The notes below the pieces were generated by a model. That model was not told where the DNA came from and searched no databases. It saw only the letters and a program-made list of their open reading frames with translations. 64,000 nucleotides of DNA from Bacteroidota bacterium (lineage in GTDB: Bacteria; Bacteroidota; Bacteroidia; Chitinophagales; Saprospiraceae), in contig JAIUPL010000002.1 of NCBI GenBank assembly GCA_020160935.1, forward strand, positions 310,001-374,000. Direction: 5' to 3'. The translations under genes and the position numbers were made by a program. Shown here one piece after another: positions 30,411 through 39,461 of this stretch; within the stretch, counting starts at the first letter, position 1; each line of letters starts with the position of its first letter.

Positions 30411-31946
30411 CTATCCTTTAATTTTTAACCGTTGCCCGATTTGAATGGAATCACCGGTCAGGCCGTTGAGTTGTTTCAGTCGGGTGACGGTCAGGTTATA
30501 GCGTTTGGCAATATTGTACAGCGTATCGCCTTTCACTACCTGGTGGTAGCCATCCGGCACTGGCGTAGTTGGTATGACAGGCTCGGTGGGGGTATTGTTC
30601 ACTACAGGTGGCTGTGGCGAAGGCGACCAGGTACCACCCGGCACCGGGTCGGGCGGATAGGTTGTGCCGCTGGTTGCCGGCTTGGTAGTGGTAGACGGGG
30701 GTTTGGTGCCCGTTGTACCCGTATTGGCGTTGGGCTGTGTGGGTTTCGGGTCTTCGCCACCAATCTCAGGCAGGAGTTCACCATCGTCGGGCGTCATGGT
30801 GCCGGGTGCAGGAGCACTGGGCGAAGAAGTCTGAATGCCGGGCTGGTTGTTGATTTGAGGGTCGTTGGTCACGTCGCGCAGGCGAGGTGCATCGCCTTTT
30901 TTACGTTTGGTTTTCAGGTAAATTTTCTCGCTGACAGCCGGCTCCTGACCAGGTTGCAAATTGTTGCGTTCCAGCAGTTTATCAAGTTTGATGGCATACA
31001 ACTGCGAAATGTCGAACATGGTCTGTCCTTCGTTCACATAATGCTCATTGGCACGCCCGCGCCATTTGTCTTTCTTGCAGGCGATGTAGACACGTGTGCC
31101 AGGCTTGAGTTTTACACCTGGAGAATAGCCGCGGTCGTTGTAATCGGCCACTTTGGTCGTATTGATGCGGTAGGCTTTGGCTATATCGTCGAGTGATTCA
31201 CCTTCACGGGAAAGCACGACCTTGACGTCGTTGACACGGCCGATGCGGTTGACAGGTGCGTTGACAACCGGAGCGCCGCCGGGGCCTGTGGGTTGGGGTG
31301 TTCCGTTGGGCGTACCGGGCACAGTGGTTGGTTTGCTGCCTGGACGGTCGTATTCATACAGTTTGTATCGCTCGATGAGGTTGATCAGTTGCGTGGAGTA
31401 GGTAGGCGAAGAAGCATACCCGGCCGACTGCAGACCGCGCGCCCAACTTTTGTAATCGGTACGATCCAGGTTGAAAAGAAATCCGTAGCGGTTGTATTTT
31501 TTGGGGTCGCGCAGGAATTCGCCGTGATCGTGGTAACTGTCGGCCACTTCCTTGTAACTGCGGAAACAGGATTCGATGGAATTGCCACTGGCATCCTTGT
31601 CGTCGTCGCGTTTGTAGTAGGTAGCGCCCGACCATCCGCCGGCGCATTTGATACCGAAGTGGTTGTTGGCGTTTTGAGCAAGGTCACTGGTACCTGCGGC
31701 GCTTTCCAGAATACCCTGTGCCAGGATAATACTGGCGGGTATTCCGCCTGTTTCCATTTCCCGAATGGCGGCGTCTTTAAAACGCGAAACATAGTCGGCA
31801 TTGCGGTCGCCGGTAGTGCTTTCTGTGCTGTACTGTGCAGGGGTCTGGGCGCCTTTGCCGGCGCTGTCGGAAGGCAGATCCTTGAACAAACTACAGCCTG
31901 AAACAAGAAGGGAAAGGAAGAAAAGCGAAAAGATGAGGTTTCTCAT
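30411..31946 (-). CDS. Glucosaminidase (GH73-like) lipoprotein with LysM domains
   Basis: A 511-residue protein. The lipobox is in the signal FLSLLVSGC. Residues about 50-200 form a mannosyl-glycoprotein endo-beta-N-acetylglucosaminidase (FlgJ-type) domain with catalytic Glu in ILAQGILESAAGTS, then NNHFGIKC, AGYASSPTYSTQLINLI. Three LysM modules follow: REGESLDDIAKAYRI, NEGQTMFDISQLYAI and, at the very end, VKGDTLYNIAKRYNL, the last after a Pro/Thr-rich linker of about 100 residues. It should bind and cut peptidoglycan from the periplasmic face of the outer membrane, probably during growth or division. A TACTTTTG promoter element lies at 31996-32003 (minus strand). Confidence 0.92.
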   Translation of the reverse strand: MRNLIFSLFFLSLLVSGCSLFKDLPSDSAGKGAQTPAQYSTESTTGDRNADYVSRFKDAAIREMETGGIPASIILAQGILESAAGTSDLAQNANNHFGIKCAGGWSGATYYKRDDDKDASGNSIESCFRSYKEVADSYHDHGEFLRDPKKYNRYGFLFNLDRTDYKSWARGLQSAGYASSPTYSTQLINLIERYKLYEYDRPGSKPTTVPGTPNGTPQPTGPGGAPVVNAPVNRIGRVNDVKVVLSREGESLDDIAKAYRINTTKVADYNDRGYSPGVKLKPGTRVYIACKKDKWRGRANEHYVNEGQTMFDISQLYAIKLDKLLERNNLQPGQEPAVSEKIYLKTKRKKGDAPRLRDVTNDPQINNQPGIQTSSPSAPAPGTMTPDDGELLPEIGGEDPKPTQPNANTGTTGTKPPSTTTKPATSGTTYPPDPVPGGTWSPSPQPPVVNNTPTEPVIPTTPVPDGYHQVVKGDTLYNIAKRYNLTVTRLKQLNGLTGDSIQIGQRLKIKG

Positions 31947-32132
31947 GTGTCAGTTCGAGTTTTTGAGTGTGCGGTACACTTTCGCAGGTATTGCGCAAAA
32001 GTAAACGCGTTTCGGAAAAATCTATTCTGTTTATTCAATACATATACGCGTTTGGAACAGCAAACCTGCCCGGCAGGAAAGAAAAACTTGTCAATTTGAA
32101 AAACAGTTCGATTTTTGCACAAACTTGATACC

Positions 32133-33689
32133 ATGAAAACACCACTCCTGTCTACACTGCGCAGCGCATTCCAACTGGCCCGATTTGCCCAGACACATCC
32201 GGAACTCTCTACCGACGACGTGCTGGCACAACGCGAGCAAGCCTTTCTTTCCCGCAGGAAATTTTTGAAAACCGGTGCACAGGCCGGCATGCTCCTGGGC
32301 CTTGGCGGCAGCGCGCTGGCCGGCGATTTTTTAACCGCAGGGTTTGCCCAGAAATACAAAATCGCCATTGTAGGCGCGGGTATTTCAGGACTCACCGCCG
32401 GATATTGCCTGCAAAAAAAAGGCATTCGCGCCACCCTGTTTGAGGGCGATAAACGCGTGGGAGGACGCATGAAAAGCGCCCGAATTTTTGCCGATGGCGC
32501 TATCAACACGGAAATTGGAGCAGAATTTATCGATACCGTCCATGAAGATATGTTCTGGCTGATCGACGAACTGGGCCTGCGTCCTCAATTGATGGATATG
32601 GAGGCTGACCATTTTGGCCAACGCGACGCTTTTTTTATTGAAAACAAACATTACCTGTTGAGCGATGTGTTGCAGGAATTCAAAGCCGCCCTGCCCATTA
32701 TCCAGACCGACCAAAAAGCCTCAGGGGGCAAGCAAGCCGTCTTTTTCGATCGCATGTCGATGGCTGATTATATTTCCAAAATGCCCGTAAGCGACTGGGT
32801 AAAAAAAATGCTCGATGCCGCTTATGTGGGTGAAAATGGCCTGGAAACCGCCGAACAAAGCGCAGCCAACCTGCTCAGCATTTTTTCCATTCACGAAGGC
32901 CATTTTCTGCCGTTTGGAGAAAGTGACGAGCGTTTCAAAATTTCCGGCGGCAATGAGCAAATTCCGCAAGGACTCGCTAAAAAACTCGGCGACCAGATCC
33001 GTTTTGAACACAAACTGCAGGCCATCCGCGAAAACAGCAATGGCAGTATGACGCTTGTGTTTTCTGAAAACGGCACCACGCGCGAAGAAACCTTCGATAT
33101 CGTGATTATGACCGTGCCTTTCACGGTGCTGCGCGACATCGACATACAGATGGAACTTCCGGCGCAAAAACGCAAAGTTATTCAGGAACTGGGTTATGGT
33201 ACCAATGCCAAATTTATTCTGGAAACCAAATCGCGCCCCTGGCGCCAGAACGGCTATCAGGGATACCTTTTCAACGAACGTATCCACAATGGCTGGGACA
33301 GTGCACAAATGCAACTGAACAACGAGGGTTTCGGCACTTTCACCTGCTACTATGGTGGCGAACGTGGTAAAAATGCTGCCCGCGGCACCGAACAACAACA
33401 ACTTCAATACGTATTACCGACGCTGGAGGCTGCCTTCCCGGGCGCCCGCGCTGCCCTTACGGGTAAAATGGAAATTGCACACTGGAGCGGCAATCCGTTT
33501 ATTAAATGCAGTTATTCCTGCCTCAAACCTGGTCAGGTTACAGGTTTTGACGGCATTGCCTTCGAGCCGGTTCGTCGACTGTATTTCGCTGGCGAACATT
33601 GCAGCACCGATTTCTGGGGCTTTATGAACGGTGGTGCGGAGACGGGCAGGAAAGTGGCGAGAAGGGTAGGGAAGCGGGTAAAGAGGTGA
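32133..33689 (+). CDS. Flavin-containing amine oxidase, Tat-exported
   Basis: 518 residues from ATG 32133. Residues 40-64 contain a twin-arginine signal inside a longer N-terminal segment (SRRKFLKTGAQAGMLLGLGG). An FAD dinucleotide-binding motif follows (IAIVGAGISGLTAGYCL ... LFEGDKRVGGRMKS). The C-terminal FAD contact (RLYFAGEHCSTDFWGFMNGG) is also present, which makes it a monoamine-oxidase/L-amino-acid-oxidase family member. It would oxidise an amine or amino acid in the periplasm with release of ammonia and peroxide; substrate unknown. A possible promoter (CTTG-N19-GATTTTTG) lies just upstream. A set of hairpins follows the stop. Confidence 0.88.
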   Translation: MKTPLLSTLRSAFQLARFAQTHPELSTDDVLAQREQAFLSRRKFLKTGAQAGMLLGLGGSALAGDFLTAGFAQKYKIAIVGAGISGLTAGYCLQKKGIRATLFEGDKRVGGRMKSARIFADGAINTEIGAEFIDTVHEDMFWLIDELGLRPQLMDMEADHFGQRDAFFIENKHYLLSDVLQEFKAALPIIQTDQKASGGKQAVFFDRMSMADYISKMPVSDWVKKMLDAAYVGENGLETAEQSAANLLSIFSIHEGHFLPFGESDERFKISGGNEQIPQGLAKKLGDQIRFEHKLQAIRENSNGSMTLVFSENGTTREETFDIVIMTVPFTVLRDIDIQMELPAQKRKVIQELGYGTNAKFILETKSRPWRQNGYQGYLFNERIHNGWDSAQMQLNNEGFGTFTCYYGGERGKNAARGTEQQQLQYVLPTLEAAFPGARAALTGKMEIAHWSGNPFIKCSYSCLKPGQVTGFDGIAFEPVRRLYFAGEHCSTDFWGFMNGGAETGRKVARRVGKRVKR

Positions 33690-33890
33690 GAAGGGCGGGT
33701 GCAATTTTCTGGTGCGTTGAAACAATTTGACAACTTTTCAGAAGTTGTCAAATTTCAGGTGAGTGTGTGTGATTAAATTTGACAACTTTCGAAAAGTTGT
33801 CAAATTTCAGGTGAGTGTGTGTAGTTAAATTTGACAACTTTCGAAAAGTTGTCAAATTGCTTCAACGCACCAGAAAACTGCGCCCTTCCG
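33690..33890. repeat. Inverted repeat B with three tandem hairpins of 52-bp period
   Basis: Outer imperfect arms (gaagggcg...ctggtgcgttga at 33690-33720, complement at 33860-33890) enclose three copies of a hairpin made of aatttgacaactt and its complement, at 33724-33754, 33776-33806 and 33828-33858. The starts are exactly 52 bp apart, and each hairpin is linked by tcaggtgagtgtgtgt. The corrected C-terminus of the Rrf2 gene ends inside the right arm. Confidence 0.93.
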
Positions 33891-34292
33891 TCACCTCCTC
33901 CACCAGCGTTTGAACAGTCTTGTTAGATAGGGAATGGATCATTTCATTTGGCAGGCAGCAAAATCATCGTGCAGCGGACAGGGATGTTCAGCATTGCAGC
34001 GCTTGATGCCCAGCGCACACTGGTCGAATACCAGATTGCCATCCGTTATTTTCAGGATATTCGTCAGCGGTATATCTGCGGTATGTTCATTTGGGAAAAA
34101 GCCGCCGCTTGGCCCTTTGGTAGAATCTAAAATGCCATGCCGAACCAGGTCCTGCATGATTTTTCCTAAAAAGTAATGCGGTATGCCGAGTCCTTCGGAT
34201 ATATCCTGCAAGCCCACCTTTTTATCGATGCGACCATGAACGGCTACATACACCGTAGCGCGCAATGCATATCCAAATGTTTTTGAAAACAT
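33862..34292 (-). CDS. Rrf2-family regulator of the nos cluster, apparent frameshift
   Basis: The winged helix (MFSKTFGYALRATVYVAVHG ... LGIPHYFLGKIMQDLVRHGI, STKGPSGGFF) and three cysteines in CALGIKRCNAEHPC, as in iron-sulfur Rrf2 sensors such as NsrR, define the family. As written it stops at 33939 after 117 residues (ACQMK). Adding one T to the run at 33947-33949 (an A on the coding strand) gives AACQNEMIHSLSNKTVQTLV and a stop at 33862-33864, for 143 residues, the normal family length. It is divergent from the cytochrome/nosZ genes and likely controls them in response to nitric oxide or redox state. The frameshift may be an assembly error. Confidence 0.85.
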
Positions 34293-34402
34293 GGCGCAAA
34301 GATATTAACCCCATCCACATTCACCACACTGACGAAAGTTACATCGGCAGATGACCACGCTCATCTCTGCCGCATACAGCACTCGAATACATTTGCCAAT
34401 AA

Positions 34403-34420
34403 AAAGAGTTAAAACTCTTT
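34403..34420. promoter_or_regulatory. Palindromic operator candidate AAAGAGT-TAAA-ACTCTTT
   Basis: A perfect 7-4-7 palindrome lies 27 bp before the cytochrome c ATG, between a TTTG at 34392-34395 and an AT-rich -7 region. It faces the Rrf2 gene, so it is a good candidate binding site for that regulator. Confidence 0.5.
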
Positions 34421-34447
34421 AATTATTTTACCAAGCAAATCTCTAAT

Positions 34448-34915
34448 ATGGTTTACAAACTGATTTTTCCAGCAATGATTCTGGCCACTGTTTTTCTGGC
34501 CTGCACCACGCGGCAGGAAGCAGACAATGCCGCTAAAAATTCACCTACCCCTTCCGAACTCGCGGCCAATCAGCCCGAAACGCATGGTACGGCCGTCAGC
34601 ACTGTAGAATTGACGCACCCGCTGAACCAGGCATGGGTTACTGCCGGTCAGGGTATTTACGATGCCAAATGCCTGGCATGCCACAAACTGACCGACGAAA
34701 AACTCGTAGGCCCGGGCTGGGCGGGCGTCACCAAGCGGCGCGAACCCACCTGGATTATCAATATGATTACCAACGTAGACATGATGCTTGAAAAAGACGC
34801 CGAAGCACAAAAACTACTCGAACAATGCCTCGTACGCATGCCCAATCAGAACGTAACCCAGGATGATGCCCGGAAAATTCTGGAGTTCATGCGTAAAAAC
34901 GACGGAGAAAAATAA
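34448..34915 (+). CDS. Lipoprotein cytochrome c of the nitrous-oxide cluster
   Basis: A 155-residue protein with a lipoprotein signal (AMILATVFLAC), one haem-binding motif CLACH and a distal Met ligand in VRMPNQNVT, giving a class I mono-haem cytochrome. It is the first gene of the nos cluster and stands 51 bp before nosZ. Such cytochromes in clade II clusters are thought to pass electrons to NosZ. The palindrome at 34403-34420 precedes it. Confidence 0.9.
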   Translation: MVYKLIFPAMILATVFLACTTRQEADNAAKNSPTPSELAANQPETHGTAVSTVELTHPLNQAWVTAGQGIYDAKCLACHKLTDEKLVGPGWAGVTKRREPTWIINMITNVDMMLEKDAEAQKLLEQCLVRMPNQNVTQDDARKILEFMRKNDGEK

Positions 34916-34966
34916 CCGCGCGGGGCCCGAATTTCTTCTTATCATTTTTCAACTCCCTATCCTGGT

Positions 34967-36967
34967 ATGAAAAATCAACACCTAATTTCAATCATTCTTG
35001 CAGTACTGTGCCTGCCTTTGCTGTTTGGCACATCGGGCTGCAAACCCAAAAACATCGGGAGTGCCGTGGAAGGCGATGCCGCACAGAAAGTGTATGTTGC
35101 TCCTGGCAAATACGATGAATTTTACAACATCGTGTCCGGTGGATTCAATGGTCAGGTATCCGTGTACGGCATACCCTCCGGCCGTTTGCTGCGTATTATC
35201 CCGGTGTTTTCACAGTTTGCGGAAAACGGCTGGGGCTACAGCGAGGAAACCAAACCCATGCTGAATACCTCCCACGGGTTTGTGCCCTGGGACGATTCGC
35301 ACCATATTGCTCTTTCCACCACCAAAGGCGAACACGACGGCCGCTGGGCATTCGTCAATGGCAATAATACGCCGCGTATCGCCCGTATCGACCTGAAAAC
35401 ATTCCGTACGACGGAGATCATGGAAATCCCCAACAGTTCGGGTAACCACTCCTCTCCGTTCCTGACGGAAAATACGGAATATGCCGTGGCGGGTACGCGT
35501 TTCAGTTATCCGATGGACGATGCCAATTCCAACCCGGATGTTGCCATCAATACCTACAAACAGAATTTTAAAGGCACGGTATCCTTCGTGGGCATCGACC
35601 CGCAGAGTGGCCGCATGTCGCTCAGTTTTCAGGTACTCCTGCCGGGCTTCAACTTCGACCTGAGCCGCTGTGGCCGCGGGCCGTCGCACGACTGGTTTTT
35701 CTTCTCCTGCTACAATACCGAACAGGCCAATACCCTGCTGGAAGTGAATGCTTCGCAGAAAGACAAGGACTTCATCATGGCTGTAAACTGGAAAAAATGC
35801 GAGGAGTATGTGAAAGCAGGCAAAGGCAAAAAATCGAAAGTGCGTTTTGCCCACAATGTGTATGACGAAAAAACGCACTCTGCTACCTCGACCATCGAAA
35901 GTGAAACAGTTGTGCTGGACCCAAAAGAATTCAAAGACATCGTGTATTTCATGCCTTGCCCGAAATCGCCGCACGGCTGCGACGTCGACCCGACGGGCGA
36001 ATACATTTGCGGCTCGGGTAAACTGGCGGCGGTCATTCCGGTATTTTCTTTTAGCAAAATCCAGAAAGCCATTGCCGACCAGAATTACGATGGCGATTTT
36101 GATGGTATTCCGGTGCTGAAATACGATGCTGTGCTGCATGGCGAGGTGAAAAAGCCCGGCCTGGGCCCATTGCACACCGAATTTGACGGGAAAGGATTTG
36201 CCTACACCTCCTTCTTCGTGTCTTCGGAAATTGTGAAGTGGAACATTGAAAAACTGGAAGTAGTCGACCGCGTACCTACCTACTACTCCATTGGTCACCT
36301 GTGCGTTCCCGGCGGCCCTACCCGCAAACCGCATGGAAAATACGTAATCGCCTACAACAAGATTACCAAAGACCGCTACCTGCCCACTGGCCCGGAACTG
36401 ACCCAATCGGCCCAGTTGTACGACATTTCCGGCGATAAAATGAAATTGCTGCTCGACTTCCCCACCACAGGAGAGCCGCACTATGCCGAAGCCATTCCTG
36501 CCAGCCTCGTTCAGCCTCAGTCCACCAAATTTTTCAAAATCGAGGAAAATCAGCACCCGTACGCTGCTCATGGCGAGAAAGAAGCCAAAGTATTCCGGGA
36601 GGGCAACAAAGTACACGTCAACATGACGTCTATTCGCTCGCACTTTACACCTGATAATATTGAGGGGGTAAAAATGGGCGACGAAGTGTATTTCCACGTC
36701 ACCAACCTCGAACAGGACTGGGATGTGCCGCACGGATTTGCCGTAAAAGGCGCCAACAACGCTGAAATCCTCATCATGCCCGGCGAAACCTGCACCCTCA
36801 AATGGGTGCCCGATCGGGTAGGCGTTTTCCCGATGTATTGTACCGACTTCTGTTCGGCACTGCACCAGGAAATGCAGGGCTACGTACGGGTGTCGCCCAA
36901 AGGTTCCAGCGTGCCGCTCACATTTAGTACCGGCAACAAAGCCGAACCTACCGGCGAAGTCAAATAA
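34967..36967 (+). CDS. nosZ: Nitrous-oxide reductase, clade II (Sec type)
   Basis: A 666-residue protein that reduces N2O to N2 in the periplasm. The signal is of Sec/lipoprotein type (PLLFGTSGC), not twin-arginine, which marks the atypical clade II. The N-terminal propeller carries the expected histidines for the CuZ centre (TSHGF, SPHGC, PLHTEF, IGHL, KPHGK, EPHYAE). The C-terminal cupredoxin has the CuA motif C-x3-C-x3-H-x2-M (YCTDFCSALHQEMQGY) and the upstream His in WDVPHGF. All key ligands that I can see are present, so it should be active. NosL, D, F and Y follow; no nosR is present, as usual for this clade. Confidence 0.97.
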   Translation: MKNQHLISIILAVLCLPLLFGTSGCKPKNIGSAVEGDAAQKVYVAPGKYDEFYNIVSGGFNGQVSVYGIPSGRLLRIIPVFSQFAENGWGYSEETKPMLNTSHGFVPWDDSHHIALSTTKGEHDGRWAFVNGNNTPRIARIDLKTFRTTEIMEIPNSSGNHSSPFLTENTEYAVAGTRFSYPMDDANSNPDVAINTYKQNFKGTVSFVGIDPQSGRMSLSFQVLLPGFNFDLSRCGRGPSHDWFFFSCYNTEQANTLLEVNASQKDKDFIMAVNWKKCEEYVKAGKGKKSKVRFAHNVYDEKTHSATSTIESETVVLDPKEFKDIVYFMPCPKSPHGCDVDPTGEYICGSGKLAAVIPVFSFSKIQKAIADQNYDGDFDGIPVLKYDAVLHGEVKKPGLGPLHTEFDGKGFAYTSFFVSSEIVKWNIEKLEVVDRVPTYYSIGHLCVPGGPTRKPHGKYVIAYNKITKDRYLPTGPELTQSAQLYDISGDKMKLLLDFPTTGEPHYAEAIPASLVQPQSTKFFKIEENQHPYAAHGEKEAKVFREGNKVHVNMTSIRSHFTPDNIEGVKMGDEVYFHVTNLEQDWDVPHGFAVKGANNAEILIMPGETCTLKWVPDRVGVFPMYCTDFCSALHQEMQGYVRVSPKGSSVPLTFSTGNKAEPTGEVK

Positions 36968-37075
36968 ACCGCGCACTCTTTCCATCATGCCGATCGGCGA
37001 TTTGGGCGGGCAAAGCGCCTGCCAAACCGTCTGAGCCGCCGGTCGGCACGATTCATTTCTTGAAATCCTTCGATT

Positions 37076-38104
37076 ATGCAAACGCTTGGCAAATCAACGC
37101 GTATCCTGCTCGGCATAGCCAGCCTGTCGCTGATAGGCACCTTCTTCGTCCCGCTCTGGCAAATTTTGTTGTGGGCGCCGCAGTACCCGGAAGGACTGTC
37201 TATGAAAATCTGGTCGAACCGGCTAACTGGCGATATCGACATCATCAACGGACTCAACCACTACATCGGCATGAAACATATCAGTGTGGAGATGTTTCCG
37301 GAATTCAATTACATCGGTATCCTGATCGGTATTCTCATCGCCATTGGCGTGCTTGCTGCCCTGACAGGAAAACCGCGTATTCTGTTCTTTTTCACGCTGT
37401 TATCTTGCGTGTATGGCGTGGCTGCTCTTTGGGATTTCTGGCGCTGGGGCTATGATTATGGCCACAACCTCGACCCGAATGCTGCCATCAAGGTACCCGA
37501 TATGTCGTACCAGCCGCCGCTGGTGGGGTATAAAAACCTGTTGAATTTCACCTCTTACTCTGGCCCTGACACCGGTGCATGGATGATCATTGGCGTGTGT
37601 CTGCTGGCGACCGGAATCTGGTGGTGGTGGTTTTTTTCAAACAGGAAAATGGCTGCAAAACAAACGGCCAAAGCATCTGCTGCTGCACTGTTGCTGTCGG
37701 CTTTGTTTCTGGAGTCCTGCACATCGGGTCCCGAGCCCATTCGGTATGGAAAAGATGAGTGTGCGCATTGCAAAATGACCTTGACTGACAAACGCTTCGG
37801 CGCTGAAATTATCACCGACAAAGGCAAGGTTTTCAAATTCGATGACCTGAACTGTCTGGCAGACTACCTGAAATCGGGGCAAATTCAGGATGCCTCCGTG
37901 GCTCAAATGGTTTCGGTAGATTTTAAAAATATCCCAGCATTTGTAGATGTGAAAAAGGCGTTTTTTCTGCAAAATGAAGCCATTAAGAGCCCTATGCGCG
38001 GCGATATAGCCACTTTTTCCTCGCAGGCCGATCGAGATGCCGTACAAAAAGAACTGGGCGGCGGAAAAGCCCTCACCTGGGAAGAAGCGCTGCGCGCATT
38101 CTGA
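37076..38104 (+). CDS. nosL: Nos-cluster membrane protein fused to NosL copper chaperone
   Basis: 342 residues in one frame. Residues 1-190 are a four-helix membrane protein (QTLGKSTRILLGIASLSLIG, PQYPEGLSMKIW, LNHYIGMKHISVEMFPEFNY) typical of Bacteroidota nos clusters. Residues 191-342 are a complete NosL: a hydrophobic lipobox-like stretch (LLLSALFLESC), then YGKDECAHCKMTLTDKRFG and FDDLNCLADYL. NosL delivers copper to NosZ. Elsewhere these are usually two genes. Here no stop separates them, and an internal ATG at 37649, preceded by acagga, could also start NosL alone. Predicted topology (positive loop RKMAAKQTAK inside, fifth helix, NosL outside) works for a real fusion. Confidence 0.85.
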   Translation: MQTLGKSTRILLGIASLSLIGTFFVPLWQILLWAPQYPEGLSMKIWSNRLTGDIDIINGLNHYIGMKHISVEMFPEFNYIGILIGILIAIGVLAALTGKPRILFFFTLLSCVYGVAALWDFWRWGYDYGHNLDPNAAIKVPDMSYQPPLVGYKNLLNFTSYSGPDTGAWMIIGVCLLATGIWWWWFFSNRKMAAKQTAKASAAALLLSALFLESCTSGPEPIRYGKDECAHCKMTLTDKRFGAEIITDKGKVFKFDDLNCLADYLKSGQIQDASVAQMVSVDFKNIPAFVDVKKAFFLQNEAIKSPMRGDIATFSSQADRDAVQKELGGGKALTWEEALRAF

Positions 38105-38144
38105 TGTTCCACATTTTAACCAAGATCATTTGAATGCCATATCT

Positions 38145-39377
38145 ATGAAAAAAATGCTTTTGATGTCGAGTATGTTGCTGGCGATGTTGCCATTGTGCGC
38201 GCGTACGCTGCACGTAGGGGCCGGGTTTCCAAATCCCACCATTTCCAGTGCGCTGTTGCAGGCTCGTTCGGGCGATACGATTTTCGTTCACCCGGGTGTG
38301 TATGCCGAAGGCAATCTTTCCATCAACCTGCCACTGACGCTGATCGGGATCGATTACCCGGTGCTGGATGGTCGGCACATCGACGAAATTATCACGGTCA
38401 ACAGCAGCCACGTTACCATCCTCGGGTTTGAAATCCGCAACAGCGGCCAGCGCAGTACCATCGACATTGCTGGCATCAAAGTGCTGTCGTCCGATTCGGT
38501 AACGCTGGAAAACAATCGGCTGCGGGATTGCAATTTTGGCATTTACCTCTCCAACACGATCGGCTGCAAGGTCATTCACAACGACGTGCAGGGCGTTATC
38601 AAAGAAGAGCAGAACAGCGGAAATGGCATTCATGTGTGGAAAGGCTCCGGCCATGTTATTGCTGAAAATCACCTGACCGGGCACCGCGACGGCATTTATT
38701 TCGAGTTTGTGACCGATTCGGAAATTCGGGAAAACATGAGCGAGCAAAACCTTCGCTATGGGCTGCATTTTATGTTCTCGCACAATGACCATTATCACCA
38801 CAACACTTTCCGAAACAATGGCGCTGGTGTAGCAGTCATGTATTCCCGACAGGTGAAAATGACGGAAAACTACTTCGGCTACAACTGGGGCAGTTCGGCA
38901 TATGGTATTCTGCTGAAAGACATTTCCGACAGCCATATCTGGAAAAATAATTTCGAACACAACTCTGCGGGCGTGTACATGGAAGGCGCCAGCCGGATCA
39001 TTCTGGAAGAAAACCAGTTTCGCGAAAACGGCTGGGCGCTGCGCGTGCAGGCCAGTTGCGATGCCAATGTGGTGCGGCGCAATAACTTTTTCGGTAACTC
39101 CTTCGATGTGGCTACCAACGGCAACCTGGTGCTCAATACGTTCGACGGCAACTACTGGGACAAATACGAAGGCTACGACCTCAACCACGATGGCATTGGC
39201 GACCTGCCATTCCGGCCCGTCAGCCTGTATGCTGTGGTAGTGGAACGGATGCCGCATGCCCTGATGCTGATGCGCAGTTTTATCGTGTATCTGATGGACA
39301 AGGCAGAGAAAATTATCCCTTCTCTGACGCCCGAACAATTGATGGATCAACAACCGGCCATGCATCCGCTTGTTTGA
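38145..39377 (+). CDS. nosD: NosD, periplasmic copper-processing protein
   Basis: 410 residues from ATG 38145, with a signal peptide (MLLMSSMLLAMLPLCA) and a right-handed beta-helix body of the NosD/CASH type (VTILGFEIRNSG, NFGIYLSNTIGCKVIHNDV, HRDGIYFEFVTDSEIRENMS, LRYGLHFMFSHND, YGILLKDISDSHIW). It is required with NosF and NosY to mature the copper sites of NosZ. It lies directly after the NosL fusion gene in the same orientation. Confidence 0.95.
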   Translation: MKKMLLMSSMLLAMLPLCARTLHVGAGFPNPTISSALLQARSGDTIFVHPGVYAEGNLSINLPLTLIGIDYPVLDGRHIDEIITVNSSHVTILGFEIRNSGQRSTIDIAGIKVLSSDSVTLENNRLRDCNFGIYLSNTIGCKVIHNDVQGVIKEEQNSGNGIHVWKGSGHVIAENHLTGHRDGIYFEFVTDSEIRENMSEQNLRYGLHFMFSHNDHYHHNTFRNNGAGVAVMYSRQVKMTENYFGYNWGSSAYGILLKDISDSHIWKNNFEHNSAGVYMEGASRIILEENQFRENGWALRVQASCDANVVRRNNFFGNSFDVATNGNLVLNTFDGNYWDKYEGYDLNHDGIGDLPFRPVSLYAVVVERMPHALMLMRSFIVYLMDKAEKIIPSLTPEQLMDQQPAMHPLV

Positions 39378-39461
39378 ACACTGCGGGAAAAAGCAGGTCG
39401 GAAATTGGATTAGCCTGGTTACTACAGAACTGTTTGTTCATCCTTTTAACATTCCAATTCT

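Noticed and set aside
35210-37081. A 623-codon minus-strand frame opposite nosZ
   Set aside because: It is antisense to a clear nosZ with all ligands and shows no protein motif; it results from codon bias.
37641-37660. A missed stop or frameshift separating the membrane protein from NosL
   Set aside because: Adding or removing one T in the preceding T-run gives no sensible pair of proteins; the single frame is the simplest reading, so it is reported as a fusion.
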